The translations under genes and the position numbers were made by a program. The notes under the pieces were generated by a model. It was not told where the DNA came from and made no database searches. It was given only the letters and a program-made list of their open reading frames with translations. A DNA stretch of 64,000 nt. Source: JANXMY01 sp965246745. GTDB lineage: Bacteria; Armatimonadota; Armatimonadia; Armatimonadales; Capsulimonadaceae. How positions within the stretch are numbered: the stretch's first letter is position 1; each line of letters opens with the position of its first letter. Shown one piece after another: positions 1 through 7,588 of the stretch. The stretch covers positions 2,294,001-2,358,000 of the forward strand of contig OZ251980.1 in assembly GCA_965246745.1 (NCBI GenBank), given 5' to 3'.

Positions 1-1101
<1,101 letters not shown>

Positions 1102-1117
1102 AGCTTAACAATCAAAA

Positions 1118-1142
1118 GCCCTGCCGCAAGGCAGGGCTTTTT
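1118..1142 (+). terminator. Rho-independent terminator of ppdK
   Basis: An 8-bp stem GCCCTGCC/GGCAGGGC with a GCAA loop is followed by five T residues, 16 bases after the ppdK stop codon. The same stem, with its loop inverted to TTGC, follows the second ppdK 3' end at 4285-4309. Confidence 0.9.
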
Positions 1143-1186
1143 CTTTCGGTTCTCCGTTTCATGGTATACTGCACGCAGAGCAAATC

Positions 1187-1594
1187 ATGCCCAGCAAAAG
1201 AGCCGCCCTGTGGAAACAAATGTCGCTTGCGACGCTGGATACCGCGAAATCTTTGCGCGACCGCGACGACTTCCGCTCCTGCGTCAGCCGCATCTACTAC
1301 GCGGCCTACCAAGCGGCAGCTTCCATTTGCATTGAACACGGTGACGCGGCCCTGTTCCCGGTTGGCTGGAACAATCCGTCGCATGAACAGCTGCCGGACC
1401 TGGTGCAAAACAACGGCGATTATGATCTGTCCGCGCGGCGCACCGCGACCCGCATTCTGCGCCTCCTGCGGAACTTCCGCGAAGACGCCGATTATCGCCC
1501 CGGCAGAACTGTAGACGCAGCAACCGTTCGGACTGCCCTTCTGGCAGTTGCCACACTTTTCGAGGTTTTGGAGATAGATGATGATAACAAGTGA
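1187..1594 (+). CDS. HEPN-domain protein (UPF0332-like)
   Basis: A 135-residue all-helical protein with the signature SRIYYAAYQAA (residues 34-44) and RNFREDADY (95-103), typical of HEPN/UPF0332 proteins, which usually act in toxin-antitoxin modules, sometimes as RNases. I do not see a clear R-x4-6-H RNase motif, so catalytic activity is uncertain. The ATG at 1187 lies 16 bases after a TATACT -10 box (1165-1170). The 3' end overlaps the next gene by 17 bases, so the two are translationally linked. It is the first gene after the ppdK terminator, inside the repeat-bounded island. Confidence 0.8.
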   Translation: MPSKRAALWKQMSLATLDTAKSLRDRDDFRSCVSRIYYAAYQAAASICIEHGDAALFPVGWNNPSHEQLPDLVQNNGDYDLSARRTATRILRLLRNFREDADYRPGRTVDAATVRTALLAVATLFEVLEIDDDNK

Positions 1595-1853
1595 AGCCCT
1601 CTCGCCGCAGGAAGTTGCCGTTCGTGTCCGCCCTTACATCACTACACGGCACATCGGCGACATTGCCCTGCAAATTGACGACGCTCGTATCCACCTCCGT
1701 AATGGTTACTGGAATATCCCTATCCGCCCCTCCCGCTGGCCCGACCCGCTGTTCCCATACTACGAAGCCCTCGCCGAAATAGAAGACCAAGTTCAGGAGA
1801 ATGAAGGCTTGAAGGTGACTATCGCTTCTGGGGAGCCGATTGTAGAAGGATAA
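1578..1853 (+). CDS. Hypothetical 91-residue protein paired with HEPN gene
   Basis: I do not recognise this 91-residue acidic protein. It has no signal peptide, membrane segment or nucleotidyltransferase motif. Its start overlaps the HEPN gene by 17 bases in another frame, which is the arrangement of toxin-antitoxin and toxin-regulator pairs. HEPN genes of this kind normally accompany a MNT nucleotidyltransferase; that partner is absent here, so this protein takes its place in the operon. A role as the HEPN partner is inference from position only. Confidence 0.65.
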   Translation: MMITSEALSPQEVAVRVRPYITTRHIGDIALQIDDARIHLRNGYWNIPIRPSRWPDPLFPYYEALAEIEDQVQENEGLKVTIASGEPIVEG

Positions 1854-1875
1854 ACCCTGTTAGGGAGTGATCGAA

Positions 1876-2643
1876 ATGAGCAAGAGAAACTATATTCGTG
1901 TGCTAAATAAAGCGACTGCCAAACGAAGCCATAACCTCGGTCGAATTGGTGAACAATGGGCAGAGGCTATGCTCAGTCGGAATGGTTTTACGAACATACA
2001 AAACCTAAATGATGAACTGACAAACCATCGCTACGCAGATATTTACGCTGAAAAAGACGGACAGCGGTATGTCATCAGCGTCAAGACCAGAAATAAGCTC
2101 CAGGCAAGCGGTGCGTTGAATGGTTCGTACAATCTTTCAAGTACAGGGAATCATTATGAACTTGCTGCGCTGGCCGAAGATGCAAAGCAGGCAAAAGCAG
2201 CTTGGATTGCAATTGCTGTTGAGGAAACTGTATTCAACGCCTACTTTGGTCTACTTGCTGAATTGAACGGCAAAAACGGCATTCCTATGACGAAAACCGC
2301 AACCGCGAAATACCGAAGTCTTGTCAAGAATGAGCCGCACGAACTAAACTACTCCCAAATCAAAAACGTCTACGAAGATGCTGTACCTATGGGGCAGCAA
2401 ACAGGGGCAAAGCAAATCACGGATGCCTTTTCAGGAACATACCCAAACATTTCTGCATGGGTGCAAAGCGGCGGACTGATAGAACTGGGCAAAGACTACA
2501 ATGTTCAGTCAGTAATACGCGCTCTTGATGAAGGTGGAATGATTTGGGAAGGCGAAACAAAGTATTCAACAATGGATGCCGCATTTGAGGCACTCGACGC
2601 TGGCATTGCCGCATTTTTGCAAGAGCAAAGGATTGAACTGTAG
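1876..2643 (+). CDS. Predicted PD-(D/E)XK nuclease-fold protein of unknown function
   Basis: A 255-residue protein whose N-terminal third looks like a restriction-endonuclease-like core: helix GRIGEQWAE (22-30), Asp55 in RYADIYAE, then YVISVKTR with Lys70. The usual Glu of the E-x-K pair is replaced by Ser68, so activity is uncertain. The rest (80-255) is unrecognised. I chose ATG 1876 because AGGGAG at 1862-1867 sits eight bases upstream; a GTG at 1867 overlaps that site. Base composition is clearly more AT-rich than flanking genes, indicating transfer. It lies alone between the HEPN pair and a toxin-antitoxin pair. Confidence 0.65.
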   Translation: MSKRNYIRVLNKATAKRSHNLGRIGEQWAEAMLSRNGFTNIQNLNDELTNHRYADIYAEKDGQRYVISVKTRNKLQASGALNGSYNLSSTGNHYELAALAEDAKQAKAAWIAIAVEETVFNAYFGLLAELNGKNGIPMTKTATAKYRSLVKNEPHELNYSQIKNVYEDAVPMGQQTGAKQITDAFSGTYPNISAWVQSGGLIELGKDYNVQSVIRALDEGGMIWEGETKYSTMDAAFEALDAGIAAFLQEQRIEL

Positions 2644-2705
2644 AAATCCTCAAAGTATGCCACCGAAGCAGGGGCGACAGGATACAATAGTGAAAGAGAC
2701 GACCA

Positions 2706-3017
2706 ATGACTATCACACTCATGCCGGAAGTTGAGACTGCGATTGCGGAACAGGCGCGGCGGCAGGGAACGACGCCGGAGCGGCTGGTTTCAGAGAGCCT
2801 GCAAAAACTTTTTGCCGTACCCGCGCTGACGCCGGACGAACAGGGCATCAGCCTGTCGGATCACGGAATTAGCCCGGCACAGGCCGCCGAACTGCGGGCG
2901 AGTTTTGCGACGTTTGCGGGCGAGTGGGAGCGCCCGGAGATGGATGTTTATGATGATTACGATGCCGCGAAAGCCCGCTTAGAGGCAAATCCAGCCTATG
3001 CAGAGGTTCCGGCTTGA
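2706..3017 (+). CDS. Antitoxin of a MazF/PemK-type pair
   Basis: A 103-residue protein with a ribbon-helix-helix-like N-terminus (MTITLMPEVETAIAEQARRQ) and a flexible acidic C-terminus containing WERPEMDVYDDYDAAKARL, the kind of tail that wraps around MazF toxins. It should neutralise the toxin encoded immediately downstream and probably represses its own promoter; a TACAAT -10 box lies at 2683-2688. Its stop codon is overlapped by the toxin start. Confidence 0.8.
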   Translation: MTITLMPEVETAIAEQARRQGTTPERLVSESLQKLFAVPALTPDEQGISLSDHGISPAQAAELRASFATFAGEWERPEMDVYDDYDAAKARLEANPAYAEVPA

Positions 3018-3352
3018 AGCGCGGCGATGCAGTTCTCGCGCTGTTCCCGAACTCTGATTTGCTTTCGGCGAAAACGCGCCCGGCTCTTTTGGTGCAGCGG
3101 GACAGCCTGCAAAGCGGTTTATCCCAAGTAGTTCTCGCGGCGATCACCAGCCAGATGAGCCGATCCGGGCATCCCAGCCGCGTTCCCGTGCTTGTTCTCA
3201 CGCCGGCAGGCAAAGCGGCGGGAGTAGTCGTGGACTCTGTTGTGATGACGGATAACCTCGTGACTGTCACTGTCGGCGCGGTCAGCCGTGTCATCGGCAG
3301 CCTGCCGATGGCGGATGTCGATGCGGCTTTGCGTTACACGCTGAATTTGTGA
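3014..3352 (+). CDS. MazF/PemK-family toxin (predicted endoribonuclease)
   Basis: A 112-residue PemK/MazF-fold protein, usual length for the family. It shows the N-terminal KRGDAVLALFPNSD strand-loop, the K-T-R-P-A-L-L-V motif (residues 20-27), and the ITSQMSRSGHPSR segment that carries active-site residues. MazF toxins cleave mRNA or tRNA. The start is a TTG at 3014 that overlaps the antitoxin stop (TTGA), so toxin synthesis is coupled to and lower than antitoxin synthesis. The gene looks intact. Confidence 0.85.
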   Translation: MKRGDAVLALFPNSDLLSAKTRPALLVQRDSLQSGLSQVVLAAITSQMSRSGHPSRVPVLVLTPAGKAAGVVVDSVVMTDNLVTVTVGAVSRVIGSLPMADVDAALRYTLNL

Positions 3353-3409
3353 TCCACACGGCGAACACAGAGATGACTAGAGACGGTAAGCAAGAGGTAT
3401 ACTGCCGCT

Positions 3410-3587
3410 ATGGTGCAGAAATTGATTGGCCGGTACATTGTCTCGGACCCGCGTGTCTGCCACGGGAAGCCGACAGGTTGCGGCAGGCATGGCCTGGGAA
3501 ACGATTGCCGGAGAATGGCGCGGCGACGTGCCGAAAGAGGCGATTGCTGAGGCGGTAAGGCTGAGGGCTGATTGCAGCATGGTATAA
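3410..3587 (+). pseudogene. DUF433 antitoxin-like gene with internal deletion
   Basis: The frame from ATG 3410 encodes the typical DUF433 opening IGRYIVSDPRVCHGKPT, then shifts out of frame. The next frame resumes with VAAGMAWETIAGEWRGDVP and runs to a TAA at 3585-3587, matching the expected C-terminal half. The conserved middle (the F-R-G-T-R segment and following helix, about 14 codons) is missing. The gene is therefore broken by a frame-shifting deletion. DUF433 proteins usually pair with a PIN-like toxin, which is absent here. Confidence 0.8.
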
Positions 3588-3588
3588 T
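3583..3588 (+). promoter_or_regulatory. -10 box before small coiled-coil gene
   Basis: A perfect TATAAT overlaps the stop codon of the DUF433 remnant and lies 22 bases before ATG 3611. No convincing -35 box is seen. Confidence 0.5.
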
Positions 3589-3610
3589 TGAAGGCATGAG
3601 GGTAACCACA

Positions 3611-3832
3611 ATGGCTGATACGATGGCATTGGAACCGACAGCGAAAGAGGCGGCGGAATTGCAAGCGGAAATTACTTACTATATGGCCGAAATGCGTCAG
3701 TTGAACGAACTAATGGCCCAAGACCAGGCACGGATTAATGCCCTGAAAGCGGAAACGCGAGAGATTGCGGGTGAGACCCGCTTGATGCTGGAGAGTCTGC
3801 AAGGGACGCTCCAAGAACTCAGCGCGGCTTAA
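3611..3832 (+). CDS. Small coiled-coil protein, unknown function
   Basis: A 73-residue soluble protein, almost entirely predicted helix with heptad-like spacing (AELQAEITYYMAEMRQLNEL, then ARINALKAETREIAGETRLM). I chose ATG 3611 because GAGGGT precedes it and the TATAAT at 3583-3588 would start transcription near 3595; ATG 3596 is possible. It is followed after three bases by a second coiled-coil gene that is broken, so the two were probably an operon. Function unknown. Confidence 0.55.
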   Translation: MADTMALEPTAKEAAELQAEITYYMAEMRQLNELMAQDQARINALKAETREIAGETRLMLESLQGTLQELSAA

Positions 3833-3835
3833 CCC

Positions 3836-4162
3836 ATGTGGAAACAGATTGGTGACTACATCCGGCAAGTCTTCCTGACGCATCAAGAAACGCAAAAGAA
3901 CAAAGCGGACCTCACAGAACTGCGGCAGGAACTTAAAGAAGCACGGTAGGAAATTCGGACGCTGACAGGTGGGATGCAGCAGATCGCCCACGAGTTGATC
4001 CGGCTTCGTGAAAATGAGGCGCATGAGCGGGAAAAGATGATGCTGAACTCGGAACACGAGCGCGAGAAAATGGCTCTGCGGTTTGAGCTGGAACTGCTGC
4101 GTGTCGGACGGCAACTCCCGGCAGGCAAGCTGGATGAAGAACAAGAATTGAAAAAGGATTGA
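3836..4162 (+). pseudogene. Coiled-coil small gene interrupted by an in-frame amber codon
   Basis: Reading from ATG 3836, codon 38 is TAG (3947-3949), after which the same frame continues for 71 codons to TGA at 4160-4162. The conceptual product starts MWKQIGDYIRQVF and is helical and charged throughout (NEAHEREKMMLNSEHEREKM). A single CAG-to-TAG change would explain the interruption. An internal ATG at 3974 could still produce the C-terminal 62 residues. The gene ends exactly where ppdK repeat copy B begins. Confidence 0.65.
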
Positions 4163-4268
4163 AATCGGCCTGAACTACGTTTTCTGCTCCCCGTACCGCG
4201 TCCCCATCGCGCGATTTGCCGCAGCCCAGGCCAACCTCAAAGACGGCGGCGCAAACCGCGACCGCTAA
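4161..4268 (+). repeat. Direct repeat copy B: displaced ppdK 3' end remnant
   Basis: It matches 994-1101 over its full 108 bases with about ten differences, remains in the ppdK reading frame, and ends with TAA. Copy B carries Phe (TTC) where the family and copy A carry Ser in the NYVSCSP motif, and differs in the last codons (GGANRDR instead of GGSGRDR). It has no start codon or upstream coding context, so it is a remnant rather than a gene. Confidence 0.93.
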
Positions 4269-4284
4269 GTTCGACACTTCCAAA

Positions 4285-4309
4285 GCCCTGCCTTGCGGCA
4301 GGGCTTTTT
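4285..4309 (+). terminator. Second copy of the ppdK terminator
   Basis: The stem GCCCTGCC/GGCAGGGC with loop TTGC and five T residues follows repeat copy B, at the same relative position as the terminator at 1118-1142. Confidence 0.9.
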
Positions 4310-4354
4310 CTTGGCACTGTTTTTCGTTGCGCGATGTGCTAAAATAACCCTGTC

Positions 4355-4774
4355 ATGCCTGCCAAAGACTTGTACCATGAGGCCGTCAAGAATGCGCTCA
4401 TCAAAGACGGCTGGACGATCACGCACGATCCGCTCCGGCTGCGGCTGCGGCGCGGGAAAAGCCTGTTTGTGGACTTGGGGGCGGAGCGGCTGCTGGCGGC
4501 GGAGCGTGGAACAGAGAAGATTGCAGTCGAGGTGAAAAGCTTTGCGCGGGCGTCGGACATGAAGGATTTGGAAGATGCCGTCGGCCAATTTGTGCTCTAC
4601 GCACACTTGCTGAGGCGCTCCGAGCCGGACCGGGTGCTGTATCTCGCGGTGCCGGAGCTTGCGCGGCGGAATGTTTTTGAGGAAGAAGCCGGGCAAGTGA
4701 TGCTGGAAGACGGCGTTGTCCGCTTGTTTTCTTTCGACCCCGATTTGGAGGCGATTGTGCAATGGATGTCTTAG
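4355..4774 (+). CDS. xisH: XisH family protein
   Basis: A 139-residue XisH protein, normal length. XisH was named for controlling excision of the fdxN element in Anabaena and has a PD-(D/E)XK nuclease-like fold: Asp40 in LFVDLGAE, then Glu59 and Lys61 in AVEVKSF, followed by DLEDAVGQFVLYAHLL. Its molecular role is unsettled. A TAAAAT box at 4340-4345 lies nine bases before the ATG, giving a very short or no leader. It overlaps xisI by 13 bases. No excisable element or recombinase is visible nearby. Confidence 0.92.
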   Translation: MPAKDLYHEAVKNALIKDGWTITHDPLRLRLRRGKSLFVDLGAERLLAAERGTEKIAVEVKSFARASDMKDLEDAVGQFVLYAHLLRRSEPDRVLYLAVPELARRNVFEEEAGQVMLEDGVVRLFSFDPDLEAIVQWMS

Positions 4775-5103
4775 ACTTAGACGGCTACCGAGCAGTTATC
4801 GAGCGGATGCTGACCGAGTACGCTCAGTTTTTGAACTCCGATACCGATACTGCCTGCGAAACGGTATTTGACCGCTCTGCCGACCGCTACCTGCTGGTGG
4901 AAATCGGCTGGGAGAACGGATACCGGATTTATGGCACACTGCTGCACATTGACATCTGCGGCGGCAAGCTCTGGGTTCAGCAGGACGGGACGGAAGACGG
5001 AATTGCCGTGGACTTGCTGAACGCGGGTATTCCTAAAGACCGAATTGTGCTGGCGTTCCGTCCGGCTTCGCTCCGCGCGGCCTCGGAGTTTGCGGCGGCT
5101 TAA
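4762..5103 (+). CDS. xisI: XisI family protein
   Basis: A 113-residue XisI protein, full length, with the signature VQQDGTEDGIA and GIPKDRIVLAF. XisI always accompanies XisH and the two probably act as one complex. The start overlaps xisH by 13 bases. The pair is common in cyanobacteria and occurs sporadically in other phyla; here it follows the displaced ppdK terminator and so was probably the original neighbour of ppdK before the island arrived. Confidence 0.92.
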   Translation: MDVLDLDGYRAVIERMLTEYAQFLNSDTDTACETVFDRSADRYLLVEIGWENGYRIYGTLLHIDICGGKLWVQQDGTEDGIAVDLLNAGIPKDRIVLAFRPASLRAASEFAAA

Positions 5104-5119
5104 ATTAGAAAGAAAATCA

Positions 5120-5449
5120 ATGGAGCTGGATCATGTGGCGGTGCCGTCGGCGGATATTGCGGCGTCGGTCAAGTGGTATACCGAGAACTTAGGGGCGACG
5201 GTGCTGTACCAAGACTCGACCTGGGCCTTCCTGAAGCTGGGGCAGGGGAAGCTGGCGCTGGTGACGCCGTCGCAGCACCCGCCGCATACGGCAGTGCGGA
5301 TTGACGAAGAGGCGTTGATTAAAGCAGCGGCAGGGAAGGCCATAGACACCCACCGGGACGGCACCAAAGGGATTTACATCGCGGACCCCGACGGCAATCA
5401 AGTCGAGCTGATCTGCTACCCGCCGGGCGGGACGGTCTACGAGAAATAA
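5120..5449 (+). CDS. VOC-family (glyoxalase-like) protein
   Basis: A 109-residue single vicinal-oxygen-chelate module: MELDHVAVPSADIAASVKWY at the start with a metal-ligand His, and GIYIADPDGNQVELICYP at the end with the closing Glu. Such proteins dimerise to form one metal site and act as lyases, dioxygenases or binding proteins; the substrate is unknown. ATG 5120 is chosen because it gives the canonical VOC N-terminus; AGAAAG sits upstream. Confidence 0.88.
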   Translation: MELDHVAVPSADIAASVKWYTENLGATVLYQDSTWAFLKLGQGKLALVTPSQHPPHTAVRIDEEALIKAAAGKAIDTHRDGTKGIYIADPDGNQVELICYPPGGTVYEK

Positions 5450-5468
5450 TCCGAGAAAACGCAGGGCG

Positions 5469-5702
5469 TCAGCGGGCGGCGGCGAAGTTCCACAGGGGGC
5501 GGGCATTGGAAAGATCGTCCTGGCTGGCGAACGTGTAGGAGACCCGGCAGGCATCGAGCAGCGCCAGGTTCTTCCACGGGATGCAGAACACGTCGTTCGA
5601 GAGCCGAGTCACCGGCGAATGCGGCAAAAGCTCGGCGCAGCCCTGCGCCCGGTCTTCCGCCGAACAAAATTTAATGTAAGCGTTCCGCAAAGTATTCCTC
5701 AC
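5469..5702 (-). CDS. Hypothetical small protein
   Basis: An unrecognised 77-residue protein on the minus strand. The start is GTG at 5702, preceded at six bases by AGGAGA, a strong ribosome-binding site, which is the main support for it being real. It contains several hydrophobic and aromatic residues (DVFCIPWKNLALLDACRVSYTF) but no signal peptide or domain I can name. It is convergent with the VOC gene. Confidence 0.5.
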   Translation of the reverse strand: MRNTLRNAYIKFCSAEDRAQGCAELLPHSPVTRLSNDVFCIPWKNLALLDACRVSYTFASQDDLSNARPLWNFAAAR

Positions 5703-5821
5703 ACGCGCTCTCCTGCTGTTTCGGCGCTCCACGGCTTCGCCGGGTACTTTCCTGCATTTTCTACAGTGCATAAACCGTGCCAAGTCGCACGCGTCTCGGA
5801 TTTGACAGCCGTTCCTAAGAT

Positions 5822-5850
5822 TTGACAGCCGGGCCGGGCTGTGGTATGAT
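5822..5850 (+). promoter_or_regulatory. Sigma-70-type promoter of greA
   Basis: A consensus TTGACA at 5822-5827 and TATGAT at 5845-5850 are separated by 17 bases. A second copy of ATTTGACAGCC lies 20 bases upstream (from 5800), making a short direct repeat over the -35 region. Transcription would start near 5857, 20 bases before the greA ATG. Confidence 0.85.
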
Positions 5851-5876
5851 ACCCTGAAGGGAAAAAAGCGCAGACG

Positions 5877-6350
5877 ATGAAGCAAGACGACGAAATTATT
5901 TTGTCCCCGGCCAAGCACGCCGAGCTGGCGCGGGAGCTGGAACACCTGACCACGACCGGACGGCGCGAGATCGCCGAGCGGATCAAGGACGCCCGCGCGA
6001 TGGGGGACCTGTCCGAAAACTTCGATTACCACGACGCCAAGCGGCAGCAGGGGTTCCTGGAAGGCCGGATTGACAACATCAAGCAGATGCTGGAGCGGGC
6101 CAAAGTCGCCGAGCATGTCGCGGGCGGCGATGTGGTCGTGTACGGCTCCACGGTGAAAATCCACGACAAAGAATACGACGAAGAGCTGGAATACAAGATC
6201 GTCGGCGTGATGGAAGCCGACACCGCCCAAAACCGCATCTCGAACACGTCGCCCCTCGGCAAAGCCCTGCTCGGCCATAAGTCCGGCGAGCTGATTGAAG
6301 TCCAAACCCCCGCCGGCGTGGACAAATATGAGATTTTGTCGATTGTTTAG
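5877..6350 (+). CDS. greA: Transcription elongation factor GreA
   Basis: GreA rescues backtracked RNA polymerase by stimulating cleavage of the nascent RNA 3' end through the secondary channel. The 157-residue length is normal. The N-terminal coiled coil carries the acidic tip DLSEN (Asp44, Glu47), and the C-terminal FKBP-like domain ends with the ISNTSPLGKALLGHKSGE motif. It has its own consensus promoter and is followed by a separate leaderless-type promoter for moxR. Confidence 0.96.
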   Translation: MKQDDEIILSPAKHAELARELEHLTTTGRREIAERIKDARAMGDLSENFDYHDAKRQQGFLEGRIDNIKQMLERAKVAEHVAGGDVVVYGSTVKIHDKEYDEELEYKIVGVMEADTAQNRISNTSPLGKALLGHKSGELIEVQTPAGVDKYEILSIV

Positions 6351-6382
6351 CGGACGCGCCGGGGATTGGTTGACACGCCGGG

Positions 6383-6388
6383 TATACT
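6383..6388 (+). promoter_or_regulatory. -10 box of a probable leaderless transcript (moxR)
   Basis: TATACT ends six bases before the GTG at 6395, so transcription would begin at the first base of the start codon. No Shine-Dalgarno sequence lies between. The TTGACA at 6370-6375 is only seven bases away and cannot be its -35 partner. Confidence 0.6.
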
Positions 6389-6394
6389 GACGGC

Positions 6395-7399
6395 GTGGAA
6401 ACAACCCAATCCCTGCTGGCCCCGGCGACCCTGCCGGCTCCCGCCTCTTCATCCGCCCTGCTGTCTGTCGCCGACACCATGCGCCGGGTCGCCGACGGCA
6501 TCGAAACCGTCATTGTCGGCAAGCGCCCCGCAGTCGAGCTGGCGCTGACCGCGTTTCTCGCGGGCGGCCACCTGCTGATTGAAGACATTCCGGGGGTCGG
6601 CAAAACCACCCTCGCGAAAGCCCTGGCCCGCGCCCTCGGTCTGGTGTTTAAGCGCGTCCAGTTTACGCCTGACCTGCTGCCCGCCGACATCACCGGCACG
6701 ACCATTTTCAACCAAAAAACCGCCCATTTTGAGTTTCGCGAAGGCCCCGTGTTCGCGAACATTGTGCTGGCCGACGAAATCAACCGGGCGACCCCGAAGA
6801 CCCAAAGCAGCCTTTTAGAGTGCATGGAAGAGCAGCAGGTCACGACCGACGGCATCACTTACCGCCTGCCGCACCCGTTTTTTGTGGTCGCCACCGAAAA
6901 CGATGTCGAGTCGCACGGCACCTACCCGCTGCCCGAAGCCCAGATGGACCGCTTTCTGCTGCGCCTTTCGCTCGGCTACCCCGACGCCGCCGAGGAAAGC
7001 CGGATTTTAGACCGGCAGACCCGCCTGCGGCCACTCGACACGCTGGAAGCCGTCACCAGCCGCGACGAAATCCTGCGCCTGCAAACCGAAGTCCGCGCCG
7101 TGTTTGTCGCCCCCGCCCTCCGCGACTACATTGTGGCGCTGGTCGGCGCAACCCGCACCCACCCCCTGACCGTGCTCGGGGCCAGCCCGCGCGGCTCGCT
7201 CGGCCTGCTTCACGCCGCCCAGGCCTACGCCGCCGTCTCGGGCCGCACCTATGTGCAGCCCGACGACATCAAGCGCCTCGCCGTGCCCGTGCTCGCCCAC
7301 CGCCTGATCCTGCGCCACGAAACCCGCGTCAAAAACGTTTCCGGCCCATCCCTGATGGAAGAAATCCTCGGCAAAGTGCCCGTGCCGACTGAGCCGTAA
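6395..7399 (+). CDS. MoxR-family AAA+ ATPase
   Basis: A 334-residue MoxR ATPase, a chaperone-like AAA+ protein that works with DUF58 (VWA-like) partners in assembling enzyme complexes or envelope functions. It has Walker A IPGVGKTT (65-72), Walker B IVLADEIN (123-130), sensor 1 VVATEND and the usual C-terminal helical lid with GASPRGSLGLL. The first 25 residues are a low-complexity extension. It starts with GTG directly under a -10 box. The normal partners, DUF58 and transglutaminase genes, follow at 8469, but a DUF3800 gene separates them. Confidence 0.93.
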   Translation: METTQSLLAPATLPAPASSSALLSVADTMRRVADGIETVIVGKRPAVELALTAFLAGGHLLIEDIPGVGKTTLAKALARALGLVFKRVQFTPDLLPADITGTTIFNQKTAHFEFREGPVFANIVLADEINRATPKTQSSLLECMEEQQVTTDGITYRLPHPFFVVATENDVESHGTYPLPEAQMDRFLLRLSLGYPDAAEESRILDRQTRLRPLDTLEAVTSRDEILRLQTEVRAVFVAPALRDYIVALVGATRTHPLTVLGASPRGSLGLLHAAQAYAAVSGRTYVQPDDIKRLAVPVLAHRLILRHETRVKNVSGPSLMEEILGKVPVPTEP

Positions 7400-7492
7400 C
7401 AGAATTCAAAGAATGCAAACAGCAAAAATTTTCGATAATCAACGTCTTGATTTTCGTGAAAATGTGTCATAATACATAGTAGAAAATCTCAG

Positions 7493-7545
7493 CGCCGACC
7501 CAGCTAAGGGCGGCAAATCCTATAGCTGCCTTCGGGCGGCTATAG
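7493..7545 (+). ncRNA. Tandem hairpins in the DUF3800 leader (candidate DUF3800-type RNA motif)
   Basis: Two adjacent hairpins precede the DUF3800 gene. The first (7493-7514) pairs GCC..CCC with GGG.GGC around an AGCTAA loop. The second (7520-7545) is an 11-bp stem, one G-U pair, closed by a TTCG tetraloop, with no T-tract after it, so it is not a plain terminator. Conserved RNA structures next to DUF3800 genes have been described as the DUF3800 RNA motifs; whether this belongs to one of those classes needs a covariance-model search. Confidence 0.55.
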
Positions 7546-7588
7546 TTGTCTTTGAAGGTGTTTTGGACCTGCCGGGTGCATTGCCTCT

